64,000 bases of DNA from Sphingomonas sp. IC-11 (GCF_021043365.1 NZ_JAJNDU010000004.1:186001-250000), one strand, 5' to 3'; shown: positions 32,456-42,777, numbered from the stretch's first letter. The notes: generated from the sequence alone by a model not told the origin. Numbers and translations are program-made.

Positions 32456-33078
32456 TCATCGCCGTTGATGGACCCGCCGCCTCCGGCAAGGGCACGATCG
32501 CCCGGGCGCTGGCGAAACACTATAACCTGCCGCACCTGGACACCGGCCTCCTGTACCGCGCAGTCGCGGCCACGGTGAAGCGGCTCGACTTCGATCCCAC
32601 CCGGGAAGCGGATGCCGTCGCCGCTTGCGACTTTGACGAGCTCACGTTGGCCGATCCGGTGCTTCGCGAGGACGAGATCGGGAAGCTCGCGTCCGTCGTC
32701 TCGGCCCACCCCCTTGTTCGGGCCGCCCTGCTGCAACGGCAGAAACGGTTCGCCCATCAGGAGGGCGGCGCCATTCTCGACGGCCGCGACATCGGCACCG
32801 TGATCGCGCCCGACGCGGACGCCAAGCTGTTCGTCCGGGCCACCCCGACGATCCGGGCACGACGCCGCCATGCCGAACTGCAAAGCCGTGGGTCCACGGT
32901 CACGTTCGATCAGGTGCTGGCCGACATTCGCGCCCGGGATCAGCGCGACAGCTCACGCTCCACCGCGCCGCTTGTCCTCGCGCCGGATGCCGCACTGCTG
33001 GATACCAGCTTCCTGTCGATCGAAGCGTCGATCGAAAAGGCAATTGGCCTAGTCGAGTCGCGCCGCCGCCGCGATTAA
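32452..33078 (+). CDS. cmk: Cytidylate kinase
   Basis: 208 residues. Phosphorylates CMP and dCMP using ATP. Walker A (DGPAASGKGTIARALA), the substrate helix DTGLLYRAVA, the CMP contact GRDIGTVIAPDAD, and the LID region (ARRRHAEL, ARDQRDSSR) are all present. Its length is slightly short of the E. coli enzyme (227) but standard for alphaproteobacteria. Placed directly before rpsA, as in most proteobacteria, and coupled to the hydrolase upstream. Confidence 0.97.
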   Translation: MIIAVDGPAASGKGTIARALAKHYNLPHLDTGLLYRAVAATVKRLDFDPTREADAVAACDFDELTLADPVLREDEIGKLASVVSAHPLVRAALLQRQKRFAHQEGGAILDGRDIGTVIAPDADAKLFVRATPTIRARRRHAELQSRGSTVTFDQVLADIRARDQRDSSRSTAPLVLAPDAALLDTSFLSIEASIEKAIGLVESRRRRD

Positions 33079-33378
33079 AAACAACGTCGACGTCCGTTTT
33101 TCCGGGTCTCTCAGGGAGTTTGCGCCCTGCGGGGCCCCGGCCTGCCTTGCTCCAGAGGGCACTTTGCAGTATGGCGCGCCGTCCGGCGGGCTGGGGCTCG
33201 CGGAGGCATGGCGCAGGGGGACAGCCCTCTCGCGCCCTTTTCGCGTAAGCGCGTCGAGGCCCTCGCTCCCCAATTCGCCTGATGCTGCCCCGGCGTGCGG
33301 CCGGTGTGGCGGTGATGGCCAAGACCAGCGGAACCAACCGCTTGGCCGGAAACGAACTGACTAGGACAAACCACTTTT
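33079..33378 (+). other. rpsA leader region
   Basis: 300 bases between cmk and rpsA. GC-rich segments with short inverted repeats (for example GGGGCCCC near 33134) could fold as an mRNA leader. The nearest Shine-Dalgarno-like AGGA (33363-33366) is 12 bases from the ATG, which is long. Poorly defined ribosome sites are also known for E. coli rpsA, where S1 represses its own translation. No gene is seen here. Confidence 0.5.
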
Positions 33379-35094
33379 ATGGCAACTCAGCCAAATCCCA
33401 CGCGTGACGATTTCGCGGCAATGCTCGATGACATGTTCGGCGGCGCCGACAGCTTCGAGGGCCGCGTGGTGCTCGGCACCGTCACCGGCATCGAGAATGA
33501 CCTCGCCGTCATCGACGTCGGCCTGAAGAGCGAAGGCCGCGTGCCGCTGCGCGAATTCGCGCCGGCGCCGGGTCAGAAGGCCGAGCTGAAGATCGGTGAC
33601 GAAGTCGAAGTCTATGTCGACCGCGTCGAGAACATGCACGGTGAAGCGATGCTGTCGCGCGACCGCGCACGCCGCGAAGCTGCATGGGACAAGCTGGAGA
33701 CCGAGTTCGCCAAGACCGCGCGCGTTGAAGGCGTGATCTTCGGCCGCGTGAAGGGCGGCTTCACCGTCGACCTGAACGGCGCCGTGGCCTTCCTGCCGGG
33801 TTCGCAGGTCGATATCCGTCCGGTGCGTGACGTCACGCCGCTGATGGACATCCCGCAGCCGTTCCAGATCCTGAAGATGGACCGCAAGCGCGGCAACATC
33901 GTCGTGTCGCGTCGCGCCGTTCTGGAAGAGACTCGCGCCGAGCAGCGTTCGGGCCTGATCCAGAGCCTGGCCGAGGGCCAGATCATCGAAGGCGTGGTGA
34001 AGAACATCACCGACTACGGCGCGTTCGTGGACCTGGGCGGCATCGACGGCCTGCTGCACGTCACCGACCTCTCCTACAAGCGCGTCCAGCACCCGTCGGA
34101 GATGATCAACATCGGCGACACCGTGAAGGTGCAGATCATCCGCATCAACAAGGACACGCAGCGCATCTCGCTGGGCATGAAGCAGCTCGAGAGCGATCCG
34201 TGGGATGGCGCGTCGGTCAAGTATCCGGTCGGCGCGAAGCTTTCGGGCCGCGTCACGAACATCACCGAATATGGTGCGTTCGTCGAACTGGAGCCGGGCA
34301 TCGAGGGCCTGGTGCACGTCAGCGAAATGTCGTGGACCAAGAAGAACGTCCACCCGGGCAAGATCGTGTCGACCTCGCAGGAAGTCGACGTGGTGGTGCT
34401 CGAGGTCGACGCCGACAAGCGTCGTATCTCGCTGGGCCTGAAGCAGGCGCAGCAGAACCCGTGGGAGCGCTTCGCTGCCGAGCATCCGGTCGGTTCGACC
34501 GTCGAGGGCGAAGTCAAGAACGCCACCGAGTTTGGTCTCTTCATCGGCCTCGACAACGACGTCGACGGCATGGTCCACATGTCCGACATCGCATGGGGTG
34601 TTTCGGGCGAGGACGCGCTCAACCTGCACCGCAAGGGCGAGACGGTTCAGGCGATCGTGCTTGACGTCGACCCCGAGAAGGAGCGCATCAGCCTCGGCAT
34701 GAAGCAGCTGGAGCGCGGCGCACCGGTGGCTGGCGGTTCGGCTGCGGCCGGCGACCGTCTGGGCAAGAACCAGGTCATCACCGTCACCGTTCTCGAAGTC
34801 CGCGACGCTGGGCTCGAAGTGCAGGCCGGGGACGATGGCGCCACTGGCTTCATCAAGCGCACCGATCTTGGCCGTGACCGTGACGAGCAGCGTCCGGAGC
34901 GTTTCCAGGTCGGCCAGAAGTTCGACGCGATGGTTACTGGCTTCGATCGTTCCAAGAAGCCGACCTTCTCGGTCAAGGCGATGCAGATCGCCGAAGAGAA
35001 GCAGGCTGTGGCGCAGTATGGCTCGTCCGACTCGGGCGCGTCGCTGGGCGACATTCTTGGCGAGGCGCTGAAGGCCCGTCAGAACAAGCAGTAA
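33379..35094 (+). CDS. rpsA: 30S ribosomal protein S1
   Basis: 571 residues with six S1 RNA-binding repeats, the central ones readable as IIEGVVKNITDYGAFVDLGG, LSGRVTNITEYGAFVELEPG and VEGEVKNATEFGLFIGLDND, spaced about 85 residues apart. S1 recruits mRNA to the small ribosomal subunit. Codon use is strongly biased (GGC, GTC, AAG, CTG), as expected for a highly expressed gene. A good terminator follows the stop. The C-terminal Ala/Gly/Lys tail is ordinary for the family. Confidence 0.98.
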   Translation: MATQPNPTRDDFAAMLDDMFGGADSFEGRVVLGTVTGIENDLAVIDVGLKSEGRVPLREFAPAPGQKAELKIGDEVEVYVDRVENMHGEAMLSRDRARREAAWDKLETEFAKTARVEGVIFGRVKGGFTVDLNGAVAFLPGSQVDIRPVRDVTPLMDIPQPFQILKMDRKRGNIVVSRRAVLEETRAEQRSGLIQSLAEGQIIEGVVKNITDYGAFVDLGGIDGLLHVTDLSYKRVQHPSEMINIGDTVKVQIIRINKDTQRISLGMKQLESDPWDGASVKYPVGAKLSGRVTNITEYGAFVELEPGIEGLVHVSEMSWTKKNVHPGKIVSTSQEVDVVVLEVDADKRRISLGLKQAQQNPWERFAAEHPVGSTVEGEVKNATEFGLFIGLDNDVDGMVHMSDIAWGVSGEDALNLHRKGETVQAIVLDVDPEKERISLGMKQLERGAPVAGGSAAAGDRLGKNQVITVTVLEVRDAGLEVQAGDDGATGFIKRTDLGRDRDEQRPERFQVGQKFDAMVTGFDRSKKPTFSVKAMQIAEEKQAVAQYGSSDSGASLGDILGEALKARQNKQ

Positions 35095-35120
35095 TGCGAC
35101 GGCCCGGTACCGGGCCAAAG

Positions 35121-35157
35121 GGGCCGGGTGGCATCAGCCGCCCGGCCCTTCTTTTTT
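35121..35157 (+). terminator. rpsA intrinsic terminator
   Basis: A 12-base stem GGGCCGGGTGGC / GCCGCCCGGCCC (one T-G wobble; 35121-35148) with a four-base loop ATCA, followed by TTCTTTTTT. A second short GGCCCGG/CCGGGCC palindrome precedes it. Confidence 0.92.
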
Positions 35158-35276
35158 GCGGTATAAACCATTCTTTCGGTCGATAATCGCGTTTCGGTCC
35201 TATTCCGCGCGAACTTTACCTGTATTAAGGCGATCACGCGCCACGACGGTTCCGTGGCACATCAAGGGCGGGGCAA

Positions 35277-35555
35277 ATGATCCGATCGGAACTGGTGCAG
35301 CATCTGGCAGAGACCAATCCTGGTCTGTCGGTGCGCGAGGTCGAGGCAATCGTTTCCACCTTCTTCGATGAGATCGTGCGCCGCCTGGCCGAAAACGGCC
35401 GCGTTGAGCTGCGCGGCTTCGGCGCCTTTTCCACGCGCGCTCGCGATGCCCGCACGGGCCGCAATCCTCGCACTGGCGAAGTCGTTGAAGTGACGGCAAA
35501 GCGCGTGCCCTATTTCAAGCCCGGCAAGGAAATGCGCCAGCGTTTGAACGTCTGA
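35277..35555 (+). CDS. ihfB: Integration host factor subunit beta
   Basis: 92 residues. DNABII family: [21 protein letters not shown] (helix pair), then the beta-arm [27 protein letters not shown] with the Pro that intercalates DNA (RNPRTGE), and the end [16 protein letters not shown]. It bends DNA with IhfA and helps recombination, replication and regulation. The ATG has a GGGG purine run close upstream. Placement right after rpsA is the standard order in proteobacteria. Confidence 0.97.
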   Translation: MIRSELVQHLAETNPGLSVREVEAIVSTFFDEIVRRLAENGRVELRGFGAFSTRARDARTGRNPRTGEVVEVTAKRVPYFKPGKEMRQRLNV

Positions 35556-35602
35556 GCGCTTGACGGCGGCGCCTCCGTGCCGCTTTTCGGCGCTTGTGAT
35601 GC

Positions 35603-35689
35603 GCGGACGTGGCGGAATCGGTAGACGCCGGAGACTTAAAATCTTCTGCCTGTATAGGCGTGCGGGTTCGAGTCCCGCCGTCCGCACCA
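35603..35689 (+). tRNA. tRNA-Leu(TAA)
   Basis: 87 bases, class II cloverleaf with a long variable arm: GCGGACG acceptor, anticodon loop containing TTAAAA (anticodon TAA), T-arm GCGGGTTCGAGTCCCGC and encoded CCA. The CCA lies at the start of the reading frame of the next gene. Confidence 0.95.
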
Positions 35690-35700
35690 TCACTCTCGCC

Positions 35701-37128
35701 TTGGCCCTTGCGGCTTCCGGATGTGAGCGGCGGCCCGATGTGGGGCCGGTGATCGTCAGCGCGAACGGCTCCCAGCCGCGCCTGTCCCTAGCCCCGATCG
35801 CCGACGACGACATGGCGCGCCGGTTGCTCACCGACAGCGCCGCACAGGGACTTGTTCGCTTCGACGCTGCCGGCCAGATCGTCCCCGGTGTGGCCGAACG
35901 CTGGATCGTCACGGACGAGGGGCGCACCTATATTTTCCGCCTGCGCGATACATCCTGGGCGGATGGTCGGCCGATGCGCGCTGCAGAGGTTGTCGCAATC
36001 CTGCGCCGCCGGCTGCAACAGCGTGCGCGCAATCCCCTCGCTCCCTATCTGACGGCGCTAGATTCAATCGTCGAAATGACGCCAGAGGTGATCCAGGTCG
36101 AACTGGCCCGGCCGCGGCCTGACCTGTTGAAACTCTTTGCGCAGCCCGACATGGCCATCATCCATCCAGTTCGTGGCATTGGCAGTGGCCCGATGCAGGT
36201 GGTCGGCAAGATCGGACAGGTCACGCGGCTGCGCCCGATCCCGGATCCCAACCGTGCGGCGGATGAACAGGAAGATCCACAGCCCGAGGACGACGTGCTG
36301 TTGATCGCGGAGCGGCCCGCCGCCGGGGTTGCGCGCTTCGCTGCGCGCCGGTCCGATCTGTTCACCGGCGGCACGGTGGGAGAATGGCCACTGCTCACCG
36401 CCGCGGGCATCGACGCGGCAGAGGTCCGGCTCGATCCCGCCGCTGGCCTGTTCGGCCTCGCCATCGTGCGCCCAGAAGGCTTTCTCGCCACGCCGGAGAA
36501 CCGAGGCGCGCTCGCGCTGGCGATCGATCGCGCGGCGCTGGTTCAAGCTTTCACCGCTGATTGGCAGCCTGCCGAGGACTTGCTGCCCGCGGCGCTTGAT
36601 TCCGCCAGCCCGCCCGCCAAGGCCCCGTGGCAAGCCGTGCCGGCCGCGGATCGGCGCGCGACGGCACGTGCGCGTGTCGATGCATGGGTTGGTGCGGGGA
36701 ATGAGAACCCCACGGTCCGGATCGCGCTGCCGGCCAGCGCGGGCGGCACCTTGCTCTGGGCGCGCATCGCCGCGGATCTCTACGCGGTCGGAATCCGGCC
36801 TATTCGAGTGGCATGGGACGCTGAAGCGGATCTGCGCCTGATCGATGCGGTGGCGCCTTTCGACAGCGGCCGGTGGTACCTTGGCCACGCCTGCCAGCCC
36901 TGCAGCGAGGGCGCCTCGCAGGCGATCGAAGCTGCACGCATGGCGCCGTCGCTCGCCGAACGTGCGCGGGCCATTGCCGCGGCGGACCGGCTCCTTGCTG
37001 AAGATATCGCCTTTGTGCCGCTCGCCCGGCCGCTGCGCTGGTCCCTGGTCGCGCCGCGTCTCCGCACCTGGCAGGCGAATGAGCGGGCTTGGCACCCGTT
37101 GAACGGGGTTCGCCGAGACCCCAATTGA
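35701..37128 (+). CDS. Extracellular solute-binding protein, family 5 (peptide/nickel type); start uncertain
   Basis: The body is an SBP_bac_5 protein: GLVRFDAAGQIVPGVAERW, YIFRLRDTSWADGRPMRAAEVV, DSIVEMTPEVIQVELARPRPDLL, NRGALALAIDRAAL and the late SRGRWYLGHACQPCSEG-type loop. The first residues visible after the tRNA are ITLALALAASGC, a lipobox with Cys. No ATG or GTG stands at a suitable place: the codon just after the tRNA is ATC (35689), and the first usual start is TTG 35701, which leaves a very short signal. The length (about 475) is somewhat short for the family. No permease genes are adjacent. Confidence 0.8.
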   Translation: MALAASGCERRPDVGPVIVSANGSQPRLSLAPIADDDMARRLLTDSAAQGLVRFDAAGQIVPGVAERWIVTDEGRTYIFRLRDTSWADGRPMRAAEVVAILRRRLQQRARNPLAPYLTALDSIVEMTPEVIQVELARPRPDLLKLFAQPDMAIIHPVRGIGSGPMQVVGKIGQVTRLRPIPDPNRAADEQEDPQPEDDVLLIAERPAAGVARFAARRSDLFTGGTVGEWPLLTAAGIDAAEVRLDPAAGLFGLAIVRPEGFLATPENRGALALAIDRAALVQAFTADWQPAEDLLPAALDSASPPAKAPWQAVPAADRRATARARVDAWVGAGNENPTVRIALPASAGGTLLWARIAADLYAVGIRPIRVAWDAEADLRLIDAVAPFDSGRWYLGHACQPCSEGASQAIEAARMAPSLAERARAIAAADRLLAEDIAFVPLARPLRWSLVAPRLRTWQANERAWHPLNGVRRDPN

Positions 37129-37134
37129 TTCGTC

Positions 37135-37557
37135 ATGCCCAACGCCCATTTCCGTCCAGCTCCCGACCATATGGCAAACCTGCCGCTCGGTCGTGATCCG
37201 GCCTCCATCCGCCGCCGCGTGGAAGCGATGGAGCAGTTGCTGGAGGGCATGGTCACCGTGCCAGGGTTGAACCGCAAGGTCGGGCTCGACGTGCTGCTCG
37301 GCTTTGTCCCGGTGATTGGTGATGCCGTTGCCGCCGCCATGGGCGCTTATATCGTGTGGGAGGCGCGGAACCTGGGCATGAGCAAGCTCCAGCTCACCCG
37401 AATGGGCGCGCGTGTGGGCTTCGACGCGATGCTGGGCCTCGTGCCAATCGTCGGCGACGCCGCGGATTTCTTCTTCCGCTCGAACAGCCGCAACCTGAAG
37501 ACGATCAAGCGTCACCTCGACCGGCACCATCCGGCCACCGTCACCGTCGATCGCTGA
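37135..37557 (+). CDS. DUF4112 membrane protein
   Basis: 140 residues. The duplicated DUF4112 motif is clear: LDVLLGFVPVIGDAVAAAMGAYIVWEA and, 50 residues on, FDAMLGLVPIVGDAADFFFRSN. Each repeat is a hydrophobic hairpin. ATG 37135 follows the previous stop by six bases. Function is unknown; the gene is common next to housekeeping genes in sphingomonads and probably encodes a small membrane-associated protein. It converges with anmK. Confidence 0.92.
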   Translation: MPNAHFRPAPDHMANLPLGRDPASIRRRVEAMEQLLEGMVTVPGLNRKVGLDVLLGFVPVIGDAVAAAMGAYIVWEARNLGMSKLQLTRMGARVGFDAMLGLVPIVGDAADFFFRSNSRNLKTIKRHLDRHHPATVTVDR

Positions 37558-37586
37558 CGCTTCCCTCGCTGCCGCGCAGGCGGCGC

Positions 37587-38690
37587 TCAGGCCTCGGCGC
37601 GCGCTTGCGGCTGGTGCACCACCCCGCCCGTCATCGGCTGCGGCGCGCCCGTCGTGCCGGGGAATGAAATCGGCAGCTCCTTCAGCGTTCGCACGGCCAT
37701 ATAGGCGAAGCCTTCGGCCTCGATCGCGTCGCCGTTCCATCCCAGGCTGTCGACCGGCTCGGGGGCCAGGCCAACTTTCTCCGCAATCATCCGGAGCATG
37801 ACGGGATTGTGCCGCCCGCCGCCGGCGACCAGCAGTCGTTCGGGTCGTGCCGGCAGCAACAGGAACGCCTCCGCCACCGTGGCGGCAGTGAAGGCGGTCA
37901 GCGTTGCCGCACCGTCGGCTGGGCTGAGGCCGCGGGCCGGCTGGATCGTGAAGTCGTTGCGGTCCAGCGACTTGGGGGCTGGCTGAGCGAAAAACGGGTG
38001 ATCCAGCATCGCCGTCAGCACCGCCTCGTCCACCCGCCCGGCAGCCGCAAGCGCCCCATCCGCATCGAACCGCGCGCCCGTTTCCGCTTCCACCCAGCTG
38101 TCGATCAAGCCGTTGGCCGGACCGGTATCGAAGGCGACCAGAGTGCCGTCGCCTCCGATCCAGGTGATGTTCGCGACGCCGCCCAGGTTCAGCACCGCGA
38201 GCGGCCGCTCCAGACCCGCCGTGAGCGCCGCATGGTACACCGGCAGCAATGGTGCCCCCTGCCCGCCGGCTGCCACGTCTGCGCTGCGGAAATCCGCCAC
38301 AGTGGCAATGCCGGTCGCGTCGGCAAGCGCCTGGCCATTGCCGATCTGCCAGGTCCAGCGACGATCCGGGCGATGAGCGACGGTCTGCCCGTGAAAGCCG
38401 ATCACGTCGACCTCTCCTGCGCGCAGTCCCGCGTCCCGCAGCAGTTTCTGCACGGCAAGCACATGCGTGCGGGCGATAAGATCAGCCGCGGCCATCACCT
38501 CGGGATTGGCGCGTGGTCGTTCAAAGGTTAGCGCCAGCGCCGTTGCAGCGGCAAGCTGCGCTCGGGCGGCGTCTGAATAGGCCTCGCCGCGAAAAGCGAT
38601 CGGGCGGGCGAATCGCTCCCCGTCCGTTTCGATCAGCGCCGCGTCCACTCCATCGAGTGACGTCCCGGACATCAGCCCGATCGCCAGCAT
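37587..38690 (-). CDS. anmK: Anhydro-N-acetylmuramic acid kinase
   Basis: 367 residues. Phosphorylates and opens 1,6-anhydro-MurNAc during cell-wall recycling. Motifs: GLMSGTSLDGVDAALIETDG (ATP/sugar), GFHGQTVAHRPDRRWTWQIGNG, NLGGVANITWIGG, FDTGPANGLIDSW and LVAGGGRHNPVML. Length matches E. coli AnmK (369). It lies convergent to DUF4112 and divergent from rimO, spaced by about 120 bases. Confidence 0.97.
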   Translation of the reverse strand: MLAIGLMSGTSLDGVDAALIETDGERFARPIAFRGEAYSDAARAQLAAATALALTFERPRANPEVMAAADLIARTHVLAVQKLLRDAGLRAGEVDVIGFHGQTVAHRPDRRWTWQIGNGQALADATGIATVADFRSADVAAGGQGAPLLPVYHAALTAGLERPLAVLNLGGVANITWIGGDGTLVAFDTGPANGLIDSWVEAETGARFDADGALAAAGRVDEAVLTAMLDHPFFAQPAPKSLDRNDFTIQPARGLSPADGAATLTAFTAATVAEAFLLLPARPERLLVAGGGRHNPVMLRMIAEKVGLAPEPVDSLGWNGDAIEAEGFAYMAVRTLKELPISFPGTTGAPQPMTGGVVHQPQARAEA

Positions 38691-38808
38691 CGCACAACCC
38701 CCACGCTACTCCCCGCGCCCCTGCGAGGCGCCAACGATTAGCGCAAGATGATTGATTCGGCGAGCATATGGCAAATCGGCCCGTCCCGCACTATGTGCGC
38801 GCGCACTC

Positions 38809-40137
38809 ATGGCAACACGTCTTCCTACACCGCCCCGCGTGGGCATGGTGTCGCTCGGCTGTCCCAAGAACTTGGTCGACAGCGAACGCATCCTCACTCA
38901 GCTGCGTGCTGACGGCTATCAGATGTCGCCCGATTACGCGGGCGCAGATGTCGTGCTCGTCAACACGTGCGGCTTCCTGGACTCCGCCAAGGAGGAAAGC
39001 CTCGAGGCGATCGGCGAAGCGATCGCGGAAAACGGTCGCGTTATCGTCACCGGCTGCATGGGCAATGAGGCCGAGACGATCCGGGCGCGCTTTCCGGGCG
39101 TTCTCGCGATCACTGGGGCTCATCAATATGAGCAGGTGGTTGAAGCGGTGCACGATGCCGCCCCGGCCAACCTGTCGCCCTATATCGACCTCGTGCCTGA
39201 CGCCGGGCTGAAGCTGACCCCGCGGCACTACAGCTATCTGAAGATTTCGGAGGGCTGCAATCATCGCTGCTCCTTCTGCATCATCCCGTCGTTGCGCGGC
39301 GATCTCGCCAGCCGGCGTCCCGATGCGATCCTGCGCGAGGCGGAAAAGCTTGTCGCGGCTGGCACCAGGGAGCTGCTGGTCATCAGCCAGGACACGTCGG
39401 CCTACGGGCTGGACCTGCGCCACGCCGCTTACCCGCTGAAGGGCGGCGGCGAGGTGCGCGCGCACATGACCGATCTCGCGCGTGAGCTGGGGAAGATCGC
39501 GCCGTGGGTCCGCCTCCACTACGTCTACCCATATCCGCACGTGGATCAGGTGATCCCACTGATGGCGGAAGGGCTGGTGCTCCCGTATCTCGATATCCCG
39601 TTCCAGCACGCGGCACCCAATGTGCTGCGCGCCATGAAGCGGCCGGCGAACGACGCAAAGGTTCTGGCTCGTCTGCGTGCCTGGCGCGAGGTGTGTCCGG
39701 ACATCGCCATCCGCTCCACCTTCGTGGTCGGCTTCCCCGGCGAAACCGAAGCGGACTTCAATTATCTGCTCGAATGGCTGGACGAGGCACAGCTTGATCG
39801 GGTCGGCGCGTTCCGGTTCGAACCGGTCGAGGGCGCCAGCGCGAATGCTCTTCCCGATCAGGTACCCGAAGAGGTCAAGGAGGAGCGCTACGCCCGCATC
39901 ATGGAGCGAACGGCCGCCATCAGCGCTGCCAAGCTGCAGGCGAAGATCGGCCGCACGATGGAGGTCATCATCGATTCAGTCGGCGAAGACGGCGCTTCGG
40001 GCCGTTCCTATGCCGATGCGCCGGAGATCGACGGCGAAGTTCACCTGCGCGATGCCGGCCATCTTTCCGAGGGCGATATCGTGCGCGTGACCATCGAGGA
40101 TGCCGACGAACACGATCTCTTTGGCGTTCCCGCTTGA
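38809..40137 (+). CDS. rimO: Ribosomal protein S12 methylthiotransferase
   Basis: 442 residues. The N-terminal MTTase domain has three conserved Cys ([36 protein letters not shown]); the radical-SAM triad is CNHRCSFC with [11 protein letters not shown]; the TRAM-like end is present ([23 protein letters not shown]). It adds a methylthio group to Asp88-equivalent of S12. The ATG at 38809 gives the usual family length; a longer frame to 38752 adds 19 residues with no homologue. No strong ribosome site is visible at either start. Confidence 0.96.
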   Translation: MATRLPTPPRVGMVSLGCPKNLVDSERILTQLRADGYQMSPDYAGADVVLVNTCGFLDSAKEESLEAIGEAIAENGRVIVTGCMGNEAETIRARFPGVLAITGAHQYEQVVEAVHDAAPANLSPYIDLVPDAGLKLTPRHYSYLKISEGCNHRCSFCIIPSLRGDLASRRPDAILREAEKLVAAGTRELLVISQDTSAYGLDLRHAAYPLKGGGEVRAHMTDLARELGKIAPWVRLHYVYPYPHVDQVIPLMAEGLVLPYLDIPFQHAAPNVLRAMKRPANDAKVLARLRAWREVCPDIAIRSTFVVGFPGETEADFNYLLEWLDEAQLDRVGAFRFEPVEGASANALPDQVPEEVKEERYARIMERTAAISAAKLQAKIGRTMEVIIDSVGEDGASGRSYADAPEIDGEVHLRDAGHLSEGDIVRVTIEDADEHDLFGVPA

Positions 40138-40203
40138 CCCCGGCGAAAGCGCTGCTATCAGGCGCGCCTCGCCCGGCGGAAAAGCCGCGGTGAATGCCCT
40201 TGG

Positions 40204-40280
40204 GGCGGAGTAGCTCAGCTGGTTAGAGCAGCGGAATCATAATCCGCGTGTCGGGGGTTCAAGTCCCTCCTCCGCTACCA
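40204..40280 (+). tRNA. tRNA-Met(CAT), elongator type
   Basis: 77 bases. Acceptor GGCGGAG, D-arm GCTCAGCTGGTTAGAGC, anticodon loop ATCATAA (anticodon CAT), T-arm GGGGGTTCAAGTCCCTC, encoded CCA. The features fit elongator tRNA-Met; a lysidine-modified tRNA-Ile2 shares the CAT anticodon, so that alternative needs an identity check. Confidence 0.92.
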
Positions 40281-40348
40281 TTTCTTCAAGATCGTAGCAT
40301 TGCGGCGGCGGACAGCCCGCCTGCGCTGACGCCCGGAGGCACCGGCGA

Positions 40349-40870
40349 CTAGCCAGCGCGGAAGCGATGCTGCGACAGCGGCTCCCAGGGGCCGCCGCGA
40401 TACCACCATGTCGCAAGCCCATCGATGATGAGCGGCCTGGGCCGAAACTCCCTGCCCAGATCGGCAAGCAACGCCTTTGCCGTCGCTGGCTCCACCTTGT
40501 TCTGTATCGTCACATGTGGGCGCCAGCCCGCTTGGTCCTGCGGCGTCAGCAATCCTGCGAACGCCTCCGCCAAGCTGGCGCGGATCGCGGCAAGCTCGGC
40601 GCTGTCGACGCGGTAAGCGACGCCCCGGCCGAGGGAGAATGGCGCCGCCAGCGCGGCTTTGGGACGGGGCACCGCGCGCGTTTCCTCCGCCAGCCGCCAC
40701 TTCAGTTCCTCAGCCGCGCTCGGCGGCAGATGATGGAACATGGTCAGGTGCGCGGCTAGGAAGTTGCGCTCTGGCGGGAAGTGGCGCTGCCGCAGCCCGT
40801 CCAACCAGATCTGATCGGACCGCCCAAGCAAGGCGGTCACGATGATCGGTGCCGGCGGCGACTCGCTCAA
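40349..40870 (-). CDS. 2'-5' RNA ligase family protein (LigT/2H phosphoesterase)
   Basis: 173 residues with the two HxTx motifs of 2H phosphoesterases: [10 protein letters not shown] and PHVTIQNKV. The spacing (about 80 residues) is normal. Members hydrolyse or join 2',5' and cyclic phosphodiester bonds in RNA or nucleotides; the physiological substrate here is unknown. It starts at TTG overlapping the kup TGA (TTGA), so it is translated with the potassium transporter. It converges on the tRNA-Met gene. Confidence 0.88.
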   Translation of the reverse strand: MSESPPAPIIVTALLGRSDQIWLDGLRQRHFPPERNFLAAHLTMFHHLPPSAAEELKWRLAEETRAVPRPKAALAAPFSLGRGVAYRVDSAELAAIRASLAEAFAGLLTPQDQAGWRPHVTIQNKVEPATAKALLADLGREFRPRPLIIDGLATWWYRGGPWEPLSQHRFRAG

Positions 40871-42777
40871 ATCTCTATCTGGCTGCCGAGTTCGACGACA
40901 CGGTTCGTGGGCAGCCGGAAGAACTCCATCGCGCTTTCCGCATTCCGCAGCATCCAGGAGAACAGCTTCTCACGCCAGATCGCCATGCCCGGGTGCGCCG
41001 ACGCGAGCAGCGTCTGGCGGGAGAGGAAGAAGCTGGTCTCCATCATCCGGAACTCCCCGCCGCATTGGTCGAACGACTTCAACGCCGCTGGGATGTCCGG
41101 CGATTCCATGAACCCATACCGGAGGATCACGCGGTGGAAGCCTTCGCCCAGCACCTCGTGGTTGAAACGGTCTTGCTCCGGATAGAATGGCATGTCCGTG
41201 ACCTTCACGGTCAGCAGGATGACGCGCTCGTGAAGCACGCGATTATGCTTCAGGTTGTGCAGCAGGGCGGGCGGCACTCCTTCGGGGGTTGAGGTCATGA
41301 ACACCGCCGTTCCGGTCACGCGAGTCGCGCTGTTCGCCGCCGAGCCGATGAACACCTTGATCGGCATGGCGCCCTCACGCATTCGCTCCAGCATCAGCTT
41401 GCGCCCCGTCGCCCAGGTCGTGAGCAGAACAAAGACGATGATCGCGACCAGCAACGGGAACCAGCCACCGTCCGGCACTTTCGTCAGGTTCGACGAGAAA
41501 TACAGGCCGTCGATCAGCAGGAAGCTGGCCACGAACGGCACGACCGCCGCGATCGGCCAATGCCAGACGCGCTGGATGAGCACGGCGACCATGCAGGTCG
41601 AAATGAACATCGTGCCGGTCACGGCGATGCCATAGGCCGCCGCCAGGTTCGAAGACTCCCGAAAGCCGAAGATCAGCAACAGCACCATCACCATCAGCGC
41701 CCAGTTGACGGACGGGATGTAGATCTGCCCCGCAGCCGAGGCGCTGGTATGATCGATGCGCAGGCGCGGCATCAGGCCGAGCTGCACGGCTTGCTGAACC
41801 ACCGAATAGGCGCCGGTGATCACCGCCTGGCTGGCGATCACCGTCGCCAGCGTGGCGAGTATCACCAGCGGCAGGCGCCATTGCTCCGGCGCCATCAGGA
41901 AGAACGGGTTTTGGGCGGCCGAGGGGTCGCCCAGCAGCAGCGCGCCCTGGCCAAGGTAATTCAGCATCAACGCTGGAAAGACGAACCACAGCCAGGCGAG
42001 CGCGATTGGCCGGCGGCCGAAATGCCCCATGTCGGCGTACAGCGCCTCGGCGCCCGTTACCGCCAGCACCACCGAACCTAGCGCCAGGAAGGCCAGCGTG
42101 CCATCGGCAGCGGCAAACCGGATCGCCCATCGCGGATCAAGCGCCAGCAGGACCTCCGGCTGGGCGGCGACGTGAATCAGGCCGAGCACCGACAGGGTCA
42201 CGAAGTAGACCGCCATGATCGGGCCGAAGAGCTTGCCCACCTTCGCCGTGCCGACCTTCTGAAGGTAGAACAGCCCGATCATGATCGCCGCCGCGATGGG
42301 GATGACGAAGCTGTCGAACCGCTGCTCCACGGTCGCGAGCCCCTCCACCGCGGACAGCACCGAAATGGCCGGAGTGATCATGCAGTCACCGAAGAACAGC
42401 GCCGTCGCCAGGACACCGAGCATAACGAGGCTCGGTCCCCATCGCTTGCCCGGTCCGCTCCGGCGCTGGATCAGCGCCAGCAGGGCCAGGCTCCCGCCTT
42501 CTCCGTTGTTGTCGGCGCGAAGGATGACCATCACGTACTTGAACGTCACGATCAGTACGAGCGACCAGAACACCAGGCTCAGCACGCCGAAGATATGCAA
42601 GCGATCAACGGCGAGTGGGTGGTGCCCGACGAACACCTCCTTCATCGCGTAAAGCGGGCTGGTGCCGATGTCGCCATAGACGACGCCGATCGCCCCCAGC
42701 GCCAGCTTGCTGAGCCCGTCGCTATGGTGATCGTGCGGGATGGTGGCCGGCGCGGCGGTGGGAGCGGTACTGCTCAC
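40867..42777 (-). CDS. kup: Kup low-affinity potassium uptake transporter
   Basis: 636 residues with a GTG start. Twelve-helix KUP family: [22 protein letters not shown] (helix 1 signature), [37 protein letters not shown] and the cytoplasmic end [27 protein letters not shown]. It symports K+ with protons. Length and motifs are normal; DADNNGEGG is complete. It is co-translated with the 2'-5' RNA ligase gene downstream, an association I would not predict functionally. Confidence 0.97.
   Translation of the reverse strand: MSSTAPTAAPATIPHDHHSDGLSKLALGAIGVVYGDIGTSPLYAMKEVFVGHHPLAVDRLHIFGVLSLVFWSLVLIVTFKYVMVILRADNNGEGGSLALLALIQRRSGPGKRWGPSLVMLGVLATALFFGDCMITPAISVLSAVEGLATVEQRFDSFVIPIAAAIMIGLFYLQKVGTAKVGKLFGPIMAVYFVTLSVLGLIHVAAQPEVLLALDPRWAIRFAAADGTLAFLALGSVVLAVTGAEALYADMGHFGRRPIALAWLWFVFPALMLNYLGQGALLLGDPSAAQNPFFLMAPEQWRLPLVILATLATVIASQAVITGAYSVVQQAVQLGLMPRLRIDHTSASAAGQIYIPSVNWALMVMVLLLIFGFRESSNLAAAYGIAVTGTMFISTCMVAVLIQRVWHWPIAAVVPFVASFLLIDGLYFSSNLTKVPDGGWFPLLVAIIVFVLLTTWATGRKLMLERMREGAMPIKVFIGSAANSATRVTGTAVFMTSTPEGVPPALLHNLKHNRVLHERVILLTVKVTDMPFYPEQDRFNHEVLGEGFHRVILRYGFMESPDIPAALKSFDQCGGEFRMMETSFFLSRQTLLASAHPGMAIWREKLFSWMLRNAESAMEFFRLPTNRVVELGSQIEI

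Noticed and set aside
33361..35118. A 585-codon minus-strand frame opposite rpsA
   Set aside because: Antisense shadow created by strong codon bias in rpsA; no domain or start signal.
35560..35700. N-terminal extension of the solute-binding protein across the tRNA-Leu gene
   Set aside because: The Arg-rich extension is a translation of the tRNA itself and is not protein-like.
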